Source: CAZTNW01 sp964614945 (GTDB lineage: Bacteria; Caldisericota; JANLFM01). From it: a stretch of DNA of 21,487 nt. Shown one piece after another: positions 1 to 6,516 of the stretch. The translations under genes were made by a program, and so were the position numbers. The notes beneath the pieces are model-generated. The model had not been told where the DNA came from. It ran no database searches and saw only the letters and a list, made by a program, of their open reading frames with translations. Within the stretch, counting starts at the first letter, position 1, and every line of letters begins with the position of its first letter. The DNA lies in the NCBI GenBank assembly GCA_964614945.1, contig CAZTNW010000009.1, positions 1-21,487 of the forward strand. The letters are read 5' to 3'.

Positions 1-18
1 ATGACGGGAACAGTATGA
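1..18 (+). CDS. 3' end of a gene entering from the left (partial)
   Basis: The frame open from base 1 ends at a TGA (16-18) that overlaps the ATG at 15-17 in an ATGA junction. The same junction joins most genes that follow, so an upstream gene of this chain probably ends here. Only five codons are visible and nothing can be said about the product. Confidence 0.35.
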   Translation: MTGTV

Positions 19-146
19 CGAAACGGCCTTCTGGTAAAGACGCATTGAAGTTACGGTGGCGTGTATCATCAACACTACCTAAATTCGGGTATACCCGTAT
101 AACAAGCGTGAAGTCGAAGAACCCCGTGTTTCGGAGAATTGAATGA
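15..146 (+). CDS. Small basic hypothetical protein (43 aa)
   Basis: A 43-residue open frame from ATG to TGA, strongly basic (many Lys and Arg, few acidic residues). It starts inside the stop of the preceding frame and ends in an ATGA overlap with the next gene. Support is positional: it fills the gap exactly between two overlap junctions. I do not recognise the family. A nucleic-acid-binding role is possible from charge alone, but that is a guess. Confidence 0.5.
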   Translation: MTKRPSGKDALKLRWRVSSTLPKFGYTRITSVKSKNPVFRRIE

Positions 147-295
147 ATTTCAGCGCCACCAGCATTGAGATCGCCATGGAGTTCTGCCACCCTGCCGGGC
201 CTGTCACCTATACAACATTGACCGATGTGGTTTTTGAAGAGGCTCCTGAGAGACGATTCACGATGGTTTTTAGGGATGAGTGGAGGACTGTATGA
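143..295 (+). CDS. Small hypothetical protein (50 aa)
   Basis: A 50-residue frame linked by ATGA overlaps at both ends (143-146 and 292-295). The product begins MNFSATSIEIAMEF and has a mixed, acidic-leaning composition without membrane segment or Cys pairs. The family is not recognised. Translational coupling with its neighbours is likely because start and stop codons share bases. Confidence 0.55.
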   Translation: MNFSATSIEIAMEFCHPAGPVTYTTLTDVVFEEAPERRFTMVFRDEWRTV

Positions 296-720
296 ATGTC
301 TGCCCCGAAGAGATACGAACCATCAACAGACGAAAAGAACTGGCGGTTATTCGTAGAACAAAACGGTACAGGGATATCGTGGAGGAGCGAGTGCGTGGAA
401 AGACCTGTATCTGGTGTGAAAGACCGGACCGCCTCACCATTCATCACGTATCCATATCGGATTATCTGTCGGCAGAAGCATACATATCCGGTCTGGACAA
501 GGGATGGGTCATGTGTACTTCCTGCCACCGAGCATACCACTCAGGACGTATCCTCTGCCCCATCTGTAAGGAACGATACACCAAATACGCGACCTGCTAC
601 CAATGTATGCCACAAGAGAGGAAAGACGAGATTGTCGCACGGAAGGTTAGAATGAAGTTATTGAAACGACGGTTGAATAAACAGGCACGAGCACGGTTCC
701 TGGAGAAGATCGGGGAATGA
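292..720 (+). CDS. HNH-endonuclease-like zinc protein (142 aa)
   Basis: The start was set at the ATG at 292, which overlaps the previous stop, rather than at an upstream in-frame ATG at 280. An HNH-like core is visible: CIWC (C39, C42), the HH pair (H51-H52) and CTSCHRAYH (C75, C78, H79, H83), the usual zinc-plus-HH pattern. Unusually, two further Cys pairs follow (CPIC at 89-92, CYQC at 102-105), which would form a second zinc knuckle, and the C-terminus is a basic helix. HNH proteins of this size in viruses are nicking or homing nucleases or act in DNA packaging. No terminase gene is nearby, so a packaging role is not supported. The fold is well supported; activity is inferred. Confidence 0.75.
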   Translation: MNVCPEEIRTINRRKELAVIRRTKRYRDIVEERVRGKTCIWCERPDRLTIHHVSISDYLSAEAYISGLDKGWVMCTSCHRAYHSGRILCPICKERYTKYATCYQCMPQERKDEIVARKVRMKLLKRRLNKQARARFLEKIGE

Positions 721-1049
721 CGAGCGAACCAAACCCTATACAAGACATCAATAGAGTCATGTTTGAGCAGCGAGCACGAGGATTCTACTCAACACATATC
801 ATAATGGACCCCCAGACGTGGAAAGATATAGTTGAGAGTCTTGGACTTGACCCGGTGGTGCCCTGCGGCCCGACAACATTTATGGGTATGGGTGTTTGTT
901 TACAGGACCGCAAAGGACAGAGGTTCTTCGAGATTGTTGATTGGTCTGCTGTTAGGGAGTATGCCGACCTAACTGGATATAGCGCGGTTTGGATACCATC
1001 AAGATTCGGGAGTATACCAGATAAAGAACCGTTCAGGAGAGAGGAATGA
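717..1049 (+). CDS. Hypothetical protein (110 aa)
   Basis: A soluble 110-residue protein coupled to both neighbours by ATGA overlaps (717-720 and 1046-1049). It has no Cys pairs, signal or membrane segment. It is rich in aromatic residues and contains a Gly/Met-rich turn (FMGMGV, around residues 55-60). I do not recognise the family. The chain position suggests a small accessory function expressed with the HNH protein. Confidence 0.7.
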   Translation: MTSEPNPIQDINRVMFEQRARGFYSTHIIMDPQTWKDIVESLGLDPVVPCGPTTFMGMGVCLQDRKGQRFFEIVDWSAVREYADLTGYSAVWIPSRFGSIPDKEPFRREE

Positions 1050-1291
1050 CCGAGACGTATGAGTTCGATATCGAAATCTGCGTAAAGGGGGTTATACGAG
1101 ACGCATACTCCAGAGCATACGCTATTGATAGATTGGATGAGATGTCTCGGTTCGTATTAGAAACGTTCGAGGATAGTCTACAGGGTAGAGTGACGGAAGC
1201 GTGTTCATGGACCGATGTATGGGCGCCCGTGCCGAAGGCACCAACCAAAGAACAAGTGATATTACCGGATAAAAGGATGTGGCTACCATGA
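1046..1291 (+). CDS. Hypothetical acidic protein (81 aa)
   Basis: An 81-residue protein beginning MTETYEFDIEICVKG. The N-terminal part looks like a beta strand followed by a long helix (about residues 18-50), and the tail is Pro-rich. It starts in an ATGA overlap and ends overlapping the start of the dockerin gene. No family is recognised. Confidence 0.65.
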   Translation: MTETYEFDIEICVKGVIRDAYSRAYAIDRLDEMSRFVLETFEDSLQGRVTEACSWTDVWAPVPKAPTKEQVILPDKRMWLP

Positions 1292-1593
1292 ATTTACGAC
1301 GAGTTATTAGTATTATGATTGCACTGATGTTCATTATCAGTGCGGTATCGGCAGTGAAACCAGCACGGGTCCGGCCCCTACCCGGTCAGACGCATTGCCC
1401 CGTGGACCTTAACAGAGACGGGTTCTATGAGGATATGAACGGCGACCGGCATGTAACTACCCTGGATGTGCAGCTGTTCTTCCAGTGGATTGAATGGATC
1501 TTACGATACGAGCCTGCCCGAGCATTTGACTATAACCGGAATGGACGTGTGGGGTTCGCGGATGTCGTTGGGTTCTATAATGAGGTGTATTAG
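1288..1593 (+). CDS. Secreted stand-alone dockerin-type protein (101 aa)
   Basis: The ATG at 1288 overlaps the previous stop and is preferred over an in-frame GTG at 1279. Residues 1-22 form a typical signal peptide: basic start, hydrophobic stretch, then small residues (AVSA). The rest is a type I dockerin-like double F-hand. The first calcium loop is around D49-x-N51-x-D53 to D60, followed by a helix. The second, D81-x-N83-x-N85-G to D92, is followed by VVGFYNEVY. This module is common as the C-terminal part of large secreted proteins in Methanomicrobiales and Methanosarcinales. Here it is nearly the whole mature protein. It should be exported and bind calcium. Its partner, presumably a cohesin-like or self-associating surface protein, is unknown. 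Confidence 0.85.
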   Translation: MNLRRVISIMIALMFIISAVSAVKPARVRPLPGQTHCPVDLNRDGFYEDMNGDRHVTTLDVQLFFQWIEWILRYEPARAFDYNRNGRVGFADVVGFYNEVY

Positions 1594-1594
1594 G

Positions 1595-1699
1595 ATGATT
1601 GACCCCGATGATGTAATCCCATGGGTTATCCTGCTTTGTGCAGTCTCGGTACTTGTAATAGCATGTGCCGTGGCTGTGAGAGTGGTGGTAGGATGCTGA
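1595..1699 (+). CDS. Small single-span membrane protein (34 aa)
   Basis: A 34-residue frame that starts one base after the dockerin stop and ends overlapping the next start (1693-1699). After an acidic start (MIDPDD) it is almost entirely hydrophobic, one transmembrane helix from about residue 8 to 31, ending GC. The next gene's start is embedded in its 3' end, which supports coupling. The function is unknown; small viral membrane peptides can act in exit or superinfection exclusion. Confidence 0.55.
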   Translation: MIDPDDVIPWVILLCAVSVLVIACAVAVRVVVGC

Positions 1700-1893
1700 T
1701 AAACTGTGATAACTGTCCGGGTATATTCGAGACCCATTCTACAACACGGGCCACATGCCCGTATTGTGGAAAGTCGGTTTCTGTTAGAGATGAGGTCGTT
1801 AACACTACCCCGACCGCCCACGCGGGATACTTCAAAACGGACCCCTACGTCGACCGTCTGATTAAACAAGGTATCGTGAAGGAGTTGAAATGA
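1693..1893 (+). CDS. Zinc-ribbon protein (66 aa)
   Basis: The start at 1693 lies just inside the end of the upstream membrane-peptide gene. Two Cys pairs, CDNC (residues 5-8) and CPYC (residues 22-25), make a rubredoxin-like zinc ribbon at the N-terminus. The C-terminal 30 residues look helical. It ends in an ATGA overlap. Ribbons of this size usually bind nucleic acid or a protein partner. The specific role is not recognisable. Confidence 0.65.
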   Translation: MLINCDNCPGIFETHSTTRATCPYCGKSVSVRDEVVNTTPTAHAGYFKTDPYVDRLIKQGIVKELK

Positions 1894-2036
1894 GTCTACA
1901 GCGGAGACTTGATAGGATTATCCTTGACCTGGAGGATATCCTCGACGAGTGTCGATATGATGATGAGGAAGAGGGTATACAAAAAGCCCTGGATGTGTTG
2001 AGAGAGACGAGCATTCGTTCGGATTTGTTTGAGTAA
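1890..2036 (+). CDS. Small helical acidic protein (48 aa)
   Basis: A 48-residue frame that starts in an ATGA overlap. Its composition is nearly all helix-forming, with charged heptad-like spacing (RRLDRIILDLEDILDE) and an acidic middle (YDDEEEG). A short coiled-coil or dimerisation peptide is plausible. The family is not recognised. Confidence 0.55.
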   Translation: MSLQRRLDRIILDLEDILDECRYDDEEEGIQKALDVLRETSIRSDLFE

Positions 2037-2048
2037 GGAGTTGAAGTA

Positions 2049-2192
2049 ATGCCGTTCGTACCAGAAGAGAGATTGCAGTATTGGATTGATAGATTAGAGG
2101 ATTGTTGGACAGGGGAGTACAAAGAGGTTGATGATGCTATGCGAGAGGTGCAGAGAGAAATACGGTCTTATCTTATGGAGAGTGAATCATGA
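2049..2192 (+). CDS. Small helical protein (47 aa)
   Basis: It is preceded by an AGGAG sequence at about 2037, a good ribosome binding site, 12 bases after the previous stop. The 47-residue product is predicted to be mostly helical and charged, and resembles its neighbour in composition. It ends in an ATGA overlap with the next gene. No family is recognised. Confidence 0.55.
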   Translation: MPFVPEERLQYWIDRLEDCWTGEYKEVDDAMREVQREIRSYLMESES

Positions 2193-2488
2193 CGAAGTGG
2201 GTTTGTAATAACAAACGGTGTGGTGGACCAGACCCGTGTAGAGTAGAACTCGCTCCGTGGTTTGCCCCGCCAGAAAACTGTCTGTATAGTGCTGGTAGTG
2301 CATGTTGGAAACGAGACTGCACCACAGAAGAGATAGGGGCTGCCAAGTTTAAGATGACCTACACGTATAAAGAACTGGATAAGAAAGTCCAGGAACTTAT
2401 CACTGCCGGACAGGGACAGATGAAACGTATCCAGGAACTCGAACGGGAACTGAAGAACCACTACCATGACACGGGGTTCCCGAAATGA
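2189..2488 (+). CDS. Cys-rich protein with W-x-C / DPC motif and coiled coil (99 aa)
   Basis: The N-terminal third is Cys-rich: KWVCNNKRC, then DPC, then further Cys at about residues 31, 39 and 44, consistent with one or two bound metal ions. Residues 55-92 form a helix with heptad-like leucines and charged residues (ELDKKVQELI, QELERELKNH), probably a coiled coil. The W-x-C-x(2-4)-C-x(3)-DPC pattern recurs in the small protein at 9138-9278, so the two look like members of one family. It is coupled on both sides by ATGA overlaps. The function is unknown. Confidence 0.7.
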   Translation: MTKWVCNNKRCGGPDPCRVELAPWFAPPENCLYSAGSACWKRDCTTEEIGAAKFKMTYTYKELDKKVQELITAGQGQMKRIQELERELKNHYHDTGFPK

Positions 2489-2679
2489 CTGAAGAGAAAC
2501 GTATCTGCCCGTTCTCAATGAGTGGGACCGGAGGAAATAACATAACGTTCCCATATCCTCAACGGTGTATAGAAGAGAAATGTATGGCGTGGATGCCCGC
2601 AAACGAATGGTTACATCATGATGATGGATATACAGTATCAGGAACAAACGAAGGACGATGTAAACTGATACCAAAATAA
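2485..2679 (+). CDS. Cys-rich small protein, CPF...CIEEKCMAW type (64 aa)
   Basis: A 64-residue protein starting in an ATGA overlap. Four cysteines are arranged as ICPF near residue 8, CIEEKC (28, 33) and one near residue 59, the last sitting in a GRCKLIP tail. Small proteins with a C-P-F start and a C-x4-C-x-A-W centre occur as unassigned genes in phages and archaeal viruses. A single metal site is likely. It is the last gene of this plus-strand chain. Confidence 0.65.
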   Translation: MTEEKRICPFSMSGTGGNNITFPYPQRCIEEKCMAWMPANEWLHHDDGYTVSGTNEGRCKLIPK

Positions 2680-2688
2680 ATCTCTCTT

Positions 2689-3054
2689 TTACTCTCCTCT
2701 ATGCAGCAGTCTATGGCAGTTCGAACATACCAATATACAACCTTCTACTTCTTTTATTAGATCCTTCATGGGCCGCGTTAGCGGCGACAAACAAAACTCC
2801 TTCTCTCCCTCATGATGAAAGTCAAATACACATTCGTTCTCACCATCGAACGCTAGCCCGCAGTTCATACACTTCCCGCCCATATGTTCAATTAAAGCAT
2901 GCTTTCTCTTACGGACCCGATCACGCTCCCGCGTCTTGCGGAACGCGTTGTATTCGCGGATGTGTTCTTTATTCTTTATCCTGTATAGTCTATCGTATTC
3001 TTTCCTGTCTTCTGTTGATGATACCGGGATGAAATGTTTCTGGTTCATGTACAT
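2689..3054 (-). CDS. HNH endonuclease-like protein (121 aa)
   Basis: An HNH core lies in the C-terminal half: CMNC (C62, C65), DFHH (78-81) and CSNCHRLLH (C110, C113, H114, H118). The N-terminal half is very basic (Arg/Lys-rich, residues 17-52) and probably binds DNA. This arrangement is typical of free-standing HNH endonucleases in phages. It lies alone on the minus strand, converging on the preceding chain with only about 9 bases between. A TATA-like element (about 3071-3084) sits about 25 bases upstream, so a leaderless start at the ATG at 3054 or the in-frame ATG at 3048 is likely. It may be a mobile homing-type gene; no intron or intein is visible. Confidence 0.85.
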   Translation of the reverse strand: MYMNQKHFIPVSSTEDRKEYDRLYRIKNKEHIREYNAFRKTRERDRVRKRKHALIEHMGGKCMNCGLAFDGENECVFDFHHEGEKEFCLSPLTRPMKDLIKEVEGCILVCSNCHRLLHRGE

Positions 3055-3083
3055 TAAAACCCTCGCATGTTACTTATACACTA

Positions 3084-3121
3084 TACCACGCAACATGAAA
3101 GTGTAAACTTTTGTCGTGGTA
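3084..3121. repeat. Nested inverted repeat
   Basis: TACCACG (3084-3090) and CGTGGTA (3115-3121) are perfect inverted copies. Inside lies a second pair, AAAGT (about 3098-3102) and ACTTT (about 3107-3111), with a 4-base loop. This could be a regulator binding site upstream of the minus-strand HNH gene or an RNA hairpin. Confidence 0.5.
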
Positions 3122-3329
3122 ACTTGGCTAGACCGTAAAACGATCTGGTGATGTGTTGCGAAATGGGTTCTTTTTGAAAAATAACAGCGCATAATCGTTT
3201 GTTTTATTTTGTCGCAGAATATACATTTGCCGCAATGTGTGACATAGCATATACTACACACGTGCCGCAACCATCACAGAGTGGGACCAAGCCAGGGGGC
3301 ACGGTGTGTATATTGGTATATAAAGACTC
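3122..3329. other. Non-coding stretch left of the early promoter
   Basis: No credible gene is seen on either strand. It holds two direct copies of TGCCGCAA (3228-3235 and 3263-3270, 35 bases apart) and a possible TATA box, TATATAAAG, at about 3317-3325. A short minus-strand Cys-rich reading frame crosses it but lacks a normal start. Confidence 0.4.
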
Positions 3330-3369
3330 ACTAACAAAAGGTTAGTCAAATATAAAGGTAACGGTTAGT
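3330..3369 (+). promoter_or_regulatory. Early promoter with GGTTAGT operator repeats
   Basis: A TATA box (TATAAAG, 3351-3357) is flanked by two direct GGTTAGT copies at 3340-3346 and 3363-3369, spaced 23 bases. An inverted ACTAAC lies at 3330-3335. Transcription would start near 3380, giving a leader with a ribosome binding site for the gene at 3444. A protein on these repeats would cover both TBP and polymerase sites, so repression is expected. A second TATA-like element (about 3378-3389) is also possible. Confidence 0.55.
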
Positions 3370-3443
3370 GCATGGCATAAGTATATTATGTATTAGAGAG
3401 TATTATTGTATGTAGTCGGGTGACTACAGGAGATGAAAAGAAC

Positions 3444-3686
3444 ATGAGAAATGAGATAGTAAAGAAGGCAAGTAATAAGGTAATAGTGCTTGCCAGGTAT
3501 TGTGATGGTGTAATAGTGGAGTATGAACTAAGTAATGCTATAGCCAGATTAGGGGGGTACTACAGGGATAAGAGGATCATAAGAGATGAACTCCTGGCTG
3601 GTCGGGCACTACATACACCAGAGGCACTATACTATTGTAAAGATTGGGAGATCAGGTCTGGCAGGGTGCTTAGCACCCAAACTTAA
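3444..3686 (+). CDS. Hypothetical protein, first gene of plus-strand block (80 aa)
   Basis: The start at ATG 3444 is preferred because GGAG at 3429-3432 is a well-placed ribosome binding site; an in-frame GTG at 3420 lies before that site. The product is small, basic and mixed alpha/beta, with a segment (about residues 33-50) that could be a helix-turn-helix. I do not recognise the family. As the first gene behind the repeat-flanked promoter it might be an early regulator. Confidence 0.65.
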   Translation: MRNEIVKKASNKVIVLARYCDGVIVEYELSNAIARLGGYYRDKRIIRDELLAGRALHTPEALYYCKDWEIRSGRVLSTQT

Positions 3687-3732
3687 TTTATCAGGTTACT
3701 ACTAAGAACAAAAAGAGGAGATGTAAAAGACT

Positions 3733-4059
3733 ATGACAGAAAACAACAAGTATGAACTAGGATGTTATGGAGATGGTAGTTTTGGACCGGATCACACTAG
3801 AAGAAGAGCATTCGACACTGCATTAAATGAAGGCTGGGTACCATCAGAGCATGACAAGAAGATAGTAGACAATGATATATCATATCTTGATTTCTGGCGC
3901 AATATGGGGGATATAGATATGCTCCAGTCTTGCGTTATTACTCTTCAAGAGTTAGAAGATGAAGCAATAGACTATCTTAATGATCATTGTTCTTCTGAAG
4001 GGTTCTATTGGGGATATGAAGAGGGGGACTTCGGGTATTGGGAGATAACTGAGGATTAA
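3733..4059 (+). CDS. Hypothetical acidic protein (108 aa)
   Basis: GAGGAG about 13 bases upstream serves as ribosome binding site. The product is very acidic and aromatic, ending with GFYWGYEEGDFGYWEITED. The centre (about residues 60-85) is helical. Acidic, aromatic small proteins are frequent among anti-defence DNA-mimic proteins, but there is no specific motif to support that here. The family is not recognised. Confidence 0.7.
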   Translation: MTENNKYELGCYGDGSFGPDHTRRRAFDTALNEGWVPSEHDKKIVDNDISYLDFWRNMGDIDMLQSCVITLQELEDEAIDYLNDHCSSEGFYWGYEEGDFGYWEITED

Positions 4060-4062
4060 AGA

Positions 4063-4443
4063 ATGTCGCTTAAACTAATTACAAATAATAATACTTCATT
4101 TGAGGTATTACAAAGAGATGATATGAGAGAGTTATACATTAAGGAGAAGGATTGTCTTGATATAGGGAGAGATCAATTAGTGTATATCTCGAATAAGAAC
4201 AACTATGATCTATTGCGGTTTGCCGGATATAACACTGATGTTATTGATCTTGCTTATCCTCAGCAATGGAGAGATAATAATCATCTTATCGATGCTAGAT
4301 TTAAGCGGGGTGATTATGCGTTTTGGTCTTATGAGGAGGATCGTATATTTGGCGGGCCGGTATGGTTTAAAGATGTGTTTGATAAGGTAACAACTATTAT
4401 ACACAATAAGGTAGGGAGTGGGGATTATGAAATCGAAAACTAA
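4063..4443 (+). CDS. Hypothetical protein (126 aa)
   Basis: It starts three bases after the previous stop and has only a weak purine stretch upstream, so translation is probably coupled. The protein is soluble, mixed alpha/beta, with a Trp/Phe-rich centre (residues 68-104) and acidic C-terminus. Its last 17 bases overlap the next gene. The family is not recognised. Confidence 0.7.
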   Translation: MSLKLITNNNTSFEVLQRDDMRELYIKEKDCLDIGRDQLVYISNKNNYDLLRFAGYNTDVIDLAYPQQWRDNNHLIDARFKRGDYAFWSYEEDRIFGGPVWFKDVFDKVTTIIHNKVGSGDYEIEN

Positions 4444-4576
4444 TCTTTTAGAACTATATCGGTTCTATACGGGATCTACTATTGCACATCCCCCTATACT
4501 CAATACTATATCTTCTGATTTTACCGGCCGGATAGTTCAGAACTATTCTTATGTACCTGATTATGAGGCGATATGA
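4427..4576 (+). CDS. Small hypothetical protein (49 aa)
   Basis: This frame overlaps the end of the upstream gene by 17 bases, with GGGAG at about 4414 as possible ribosome binding site. Its stop overlaps the next ATG. The product (starts MKSKTNLLELYRFYTG) shows no motif. It is kept because it fills the gap between coupled genes with no better alternative. Confidence 0.5.
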   Translation: MKSKTNLLELYRFYTGSTIAHPPILNTISSDFTGRIVQNYSYVPDYEAI

Positions 4577-4737
4577 TGTTACCAGGTGGATTTTATCAAG
4601 AGTATATAGACCAACTAGATACTAAGGGGATTAAGAGGTATTGTAAGAAGTGTGAGTATAAGGATGATTGTGAGGGGATAAACGATTCTCCTGATATGCG
4701 ATTTATCTATTGTGATATACTTCAAGATATCTTCTAA
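4573..4737 (+). CDS. Small Cys-cluster protein (54 aa)
   Basis: Four cysteines (YCKKCEYKDDC at 24-33, then YC near 47) suggest a small metal site. The start is ATG 4573 or ATG 4576; both follow GAGG at about 4565. It is the last gene before a short promoter region. The family is not recognised; Cys-x2-Cys-x5-Cys peptides of this type are scattered in phage genomes. Confidence 0.6.
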   Translation: MMLPGGFYQEYIDQLDTKGIKRYCKKCEYKDDCEGINDSPDMRFIYCDILQDIF

Positions 4738-4788
4738 TCTCTATTCTCTTCTTTTAGGCCTAATACAAAATATTATATTGTTGTCTCT

Positions 4789-4835
4789 CCTATATATTAT
4801 CGTGGTACCTAAAATCCACAGGAGAGTAAAACACT
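4789..4835 (+). promoter_or_regulatory. Promoter and ribosome binding site for the DUF7249 gene
   Basis: A TATA box (TATATATTAT, about 4790-4800) would start transcription near 4820. GGAGAG (4821-4826) then gives a ribosome binding site ten bases before the ATG at 4836. A T-rich stretch at 4740-4756 just upstream may end the preceding transcript. Confidence 0.5.
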
Positions 4836-5141
4836 ATGGTAAAAAACGAAGAGGGATATAACGGCTGGAAAAACTATGAAACCTGGTGTGTATCACTATG
4901 GATCGGGAACGATGAAGGACTCTATAATGAAGTCCAGGATATGATAAGGCACAAACCGGTTAATGATGCTGCCGATATGCTTAAGGACTTCATTGGAGAT
5001 ATGAACCCGTTGTTAGATGATGCATCGTTATGGAGTGATCTATTAGGCGCGGCCTTGTCTGAAGTAGATTGGTATGAAATCGCGGAGAACTACCTTTCTG
5101 AACTTGATGATGATGGGGATGTGGATGAGGATGAGCAATAA
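4836..5141 (+). CDS. DUF7249-type phage protein (101 aa)
   Basis: The N-terminus carries the signature YNGWKNYETWCVSLWI followed by GNDEGLYNE, which I recognise as the family of small phage proteins called DUF7249. The rest is helical and highly acidic, ending DDDGDVDEDEQ. The family is widespread in bacterial tailed phages and plasmids and has no settled function. Its presence in an archaeal context indicates shared early-gene stock. It starts a new transcript with a good ribosome binding site. Confidence 0.8.
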   Translation: MVKNEEGYNGWKNYETWCVSLWIGNDEGLYNEVQDMIRHKPVNDAADMLKDFIGDMNPLLDDASLWSDLLGAALSEVDWYEIAENYLSELDDDGDVDEDEQ

Positions 5142-5298
5142 CACCTCAACACCTATTGAGGCCGGTATATGTCTACTTGCAATAGAGCGCGAGAATACTA
5201 TGTCGGGATTGATAATGAAAGGTGATCCCTGGTGTACTGCATCATCTGATACTATGAGATCCCTTATGGTTAAATTAGAGAGTATAAGGAGAGGATAA
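5131..5298 (+). CDS. Small hypothetical protein (55 aa)
   Basis: The start at 5131 overlaps the last codons of the DUF7249 gene, with GATGAGG immediately before; an in-frame ATG at 5125 is the alternative. The product begins MSNNTSTPIEAGICLLA and contains two Cys and a basic C-terminus. It ends two bases before the next gene. The family is not recognised. Confidence 0.55.
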   Translation: MSNNTSTPIEAGICLLAIERENTMSGLIMKGDPWCTASSDTMRSLMVKLESIRRG

Positions 5299-5300
5299 AC

Positions 5301-5876
5301 ATGGAGGCAATATACACATTTAAGAAAATTGGCCACTTTGAGAAAGGAAGATGGTTTGAAGAAAAGACATTAAGGGTATTCCCTGATGATGATCCAATGG
5401 ACCCGAGAGAATATGATAATCTCGGCCATATGGTTTGTTTCCATAGGCGTTATTCCCTTGGAGATAAGCATGATATAGATGAAGATGATTTCTGTTCTTG
5501 GGAAGAGATAGCGGATTATCTTGAATCTGAGTACGGAGCGGTGATTATTCTTCCCTTATATCTGATGGATCATAGTGGTTTGTCGATGAGTGTTGGATCA
5601 TATAATGATCCTTGGGATAGCGGGCAGGTAGGATTTATCTATGCTACATATCATGATCTTAATCGTGAGTATGGGAATACATTCCAAGAGAGTATAGATA
5701 CGGCCACTCGTGTATTAATCGGAGAGGTAGAGGCATATGATGCTTATCTCTCTGGTCGGTATGTGGGGTTTGTATTAGAGGACGAAACAGGAGAGGAGAT
5801 GGATTCGTGTTGGGGATACTCTGATGTAAAATTGATTATTGAAGAGTATGGTTTTTCCTGGAGGGATGAGGTATAA
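5301..5876 (+). CDS. Conserved phage protein of unknown function (191 aa)
   Basis: The motifs YDNLGHMVCFHRRYSLGD (residues 38-55), LPLYLMDHSGLSMS (around 84-97), PWDSGQVGFIY (103-113) and DSCWGYSD (167-174) belong to a family I recognise from many bacterial siphophages and archaeal viruses, where it is annotated only as hypothetical. The length matches that family. The conserved His, Asp and Trp residues suggest an enzymatic or binding pocket, but no activity has been assigned that I know of. It sits within a run of early phage-type genes and ends in a TAATG junction with the next. Confidence 0.8.
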   Translation: MEAIYTFKKIGHFEKGRWFEEKTLRVFPDDDPMDPREYDNLGHMVCFHRRYSLGDKHDIDEDDFCSWEEIADYLESEYGAVIILPLYLMDHSGLSMSVGSYNDPWDSGQVGFIYATYHDLNREYGNTFQESIDTATRVLIGEVEAYDAYLSGRYVGFVLEDETGEEMDSCWGYSDVKLIIEEYGFSWRDEV

Positions 5877-6184
5877 TGTATCTTAATACAATAGCCTGTG
5901 AACGCTGTTCCCATTATATCTCTGATGGTCGATGGTGCGAATATTGGGGAGTTAGTGATCCCTGGATTGATGAGGCACATAATAAAGTATTAGGATGTGA
6001 GGAGTTTGATGGCCCTTCCCTGGATGATTATATTAAAGATATAGTAGTCTCTCTTGGGGGATATCTTGGTAAAGATAACCTGATCTCTATGGTTAAGGAG
6101 TTGGTACCTGATACTCTGAATGTATGTAATGATCTATGTAACGGTACTCTGGGACAGTGTGAACAATGTCATAGGAGAGGATAG
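5876..6184 (+). CDS. Cys-rich hypothetical protein (102 aa)
   Basis: Start and stop codons share a base with the upstream gene (TAATG). Cysteines are grouped as CERC near residues 8-11 with C21 and C40, and CNDLCNGTLGQCEQC near the C-terminus, suggesting two metal sites around a helical middle. The N-terminal pattern (CxxC, then W-C-x-Y-W) resembles small Cys-rich peptides of phages. The function is unknown. Confidence 0.65.
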   Translation: MYLNTIACERCSHYISDGRWCEYWGVSDPWIDEAHNKVLGCEEFDGPSLDDYIKDIVVSLGGYLGKDNLISMVKELVPDTLNVCNDLCNGTLGQCEQCHRRG

Positions 6185-6187
6185 AGG

Positions 6188-6337
6188 ATGAGAAGAGAGT
6201 ATATTGTATCTGTAAAGCATGATAAAGGATCTATCTATATTCGGACTACAGGTAGTACTATAGAGGATGCTAAGAAAAAGATAATGGAGTATGAGGGCTG
6301 CCCTGAGTCTGCTATAACTTCAATAAGGGAGCTGTGA
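6188..6337 (+). CDS. Small hypothetical protein (49 aa)
   Basis: It starts four bases after the previous stop with GGAGAGGA (6176-6182) as ribosome binding site. The composition fits a compact beta-beta-alpha fold (YIVSVKH, SIYIRTTG, then helix IEDAKKKIMEYEG). It resembles small viral proteins that modulate partners, but the family is not recognised. Confidence 0.6.
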   Translation: MRREYIVSVKHDKGSIYIRTTGSTIEDAKKKIMEYEGCPESAITSIREL

Positions 6338-6339
6338 TC

Positions 6340-6516
6340 ATGGCACTATGTAGATATCTCACTATCCATGATAGAGAGTATGACTGTGTATGTAATGAGG
6401 TTACTCTGCCGGATATTTGTCTGAAGGATGGAGACTGCCCGTTATATGATGATCTGAGGGGCCGTATAAAGAAGATTATAGAGGGGATGGACAATGCCGA
6501 CAAATGTATCAATTGA
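6340..6516 (+). CDS. Small Cys-rich protein (58 aa)
   Basis: ATG 6340 is preferred over a GTG at 6334 because GGGAG (6327-6331) lies at suitable spacing. The first half is Cys-rich (C4, CVC at 16-18, C26, C32), followed by a helical tail. It probably binds one metal ion. Its end overlaps the next gene by 23 bases. Confidence 0.6.
   Translation: MALCRYLTIHDREYDCVCNEVTLPDICLKDGDCPLYDDLRGRIKKIIEGMDNADKCIN

Noticed and set aside
2168..2674. Minus-strand frame of 168 codons
   Set aside because: It covers two ATGA-coupled plus-strand genes with conserved Cys motifs; no promoter or ribosome site is seen for the minus frame.
3070..3270. Minus-strand 66-residue frame with CSIC...CGKCIFC, zinc-finger-like
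   Set aside because: It begins with TTG, has no ribosome binding site, and crosses the nested inverted repeat and direct repeats. The Cys pattern is probably chance.
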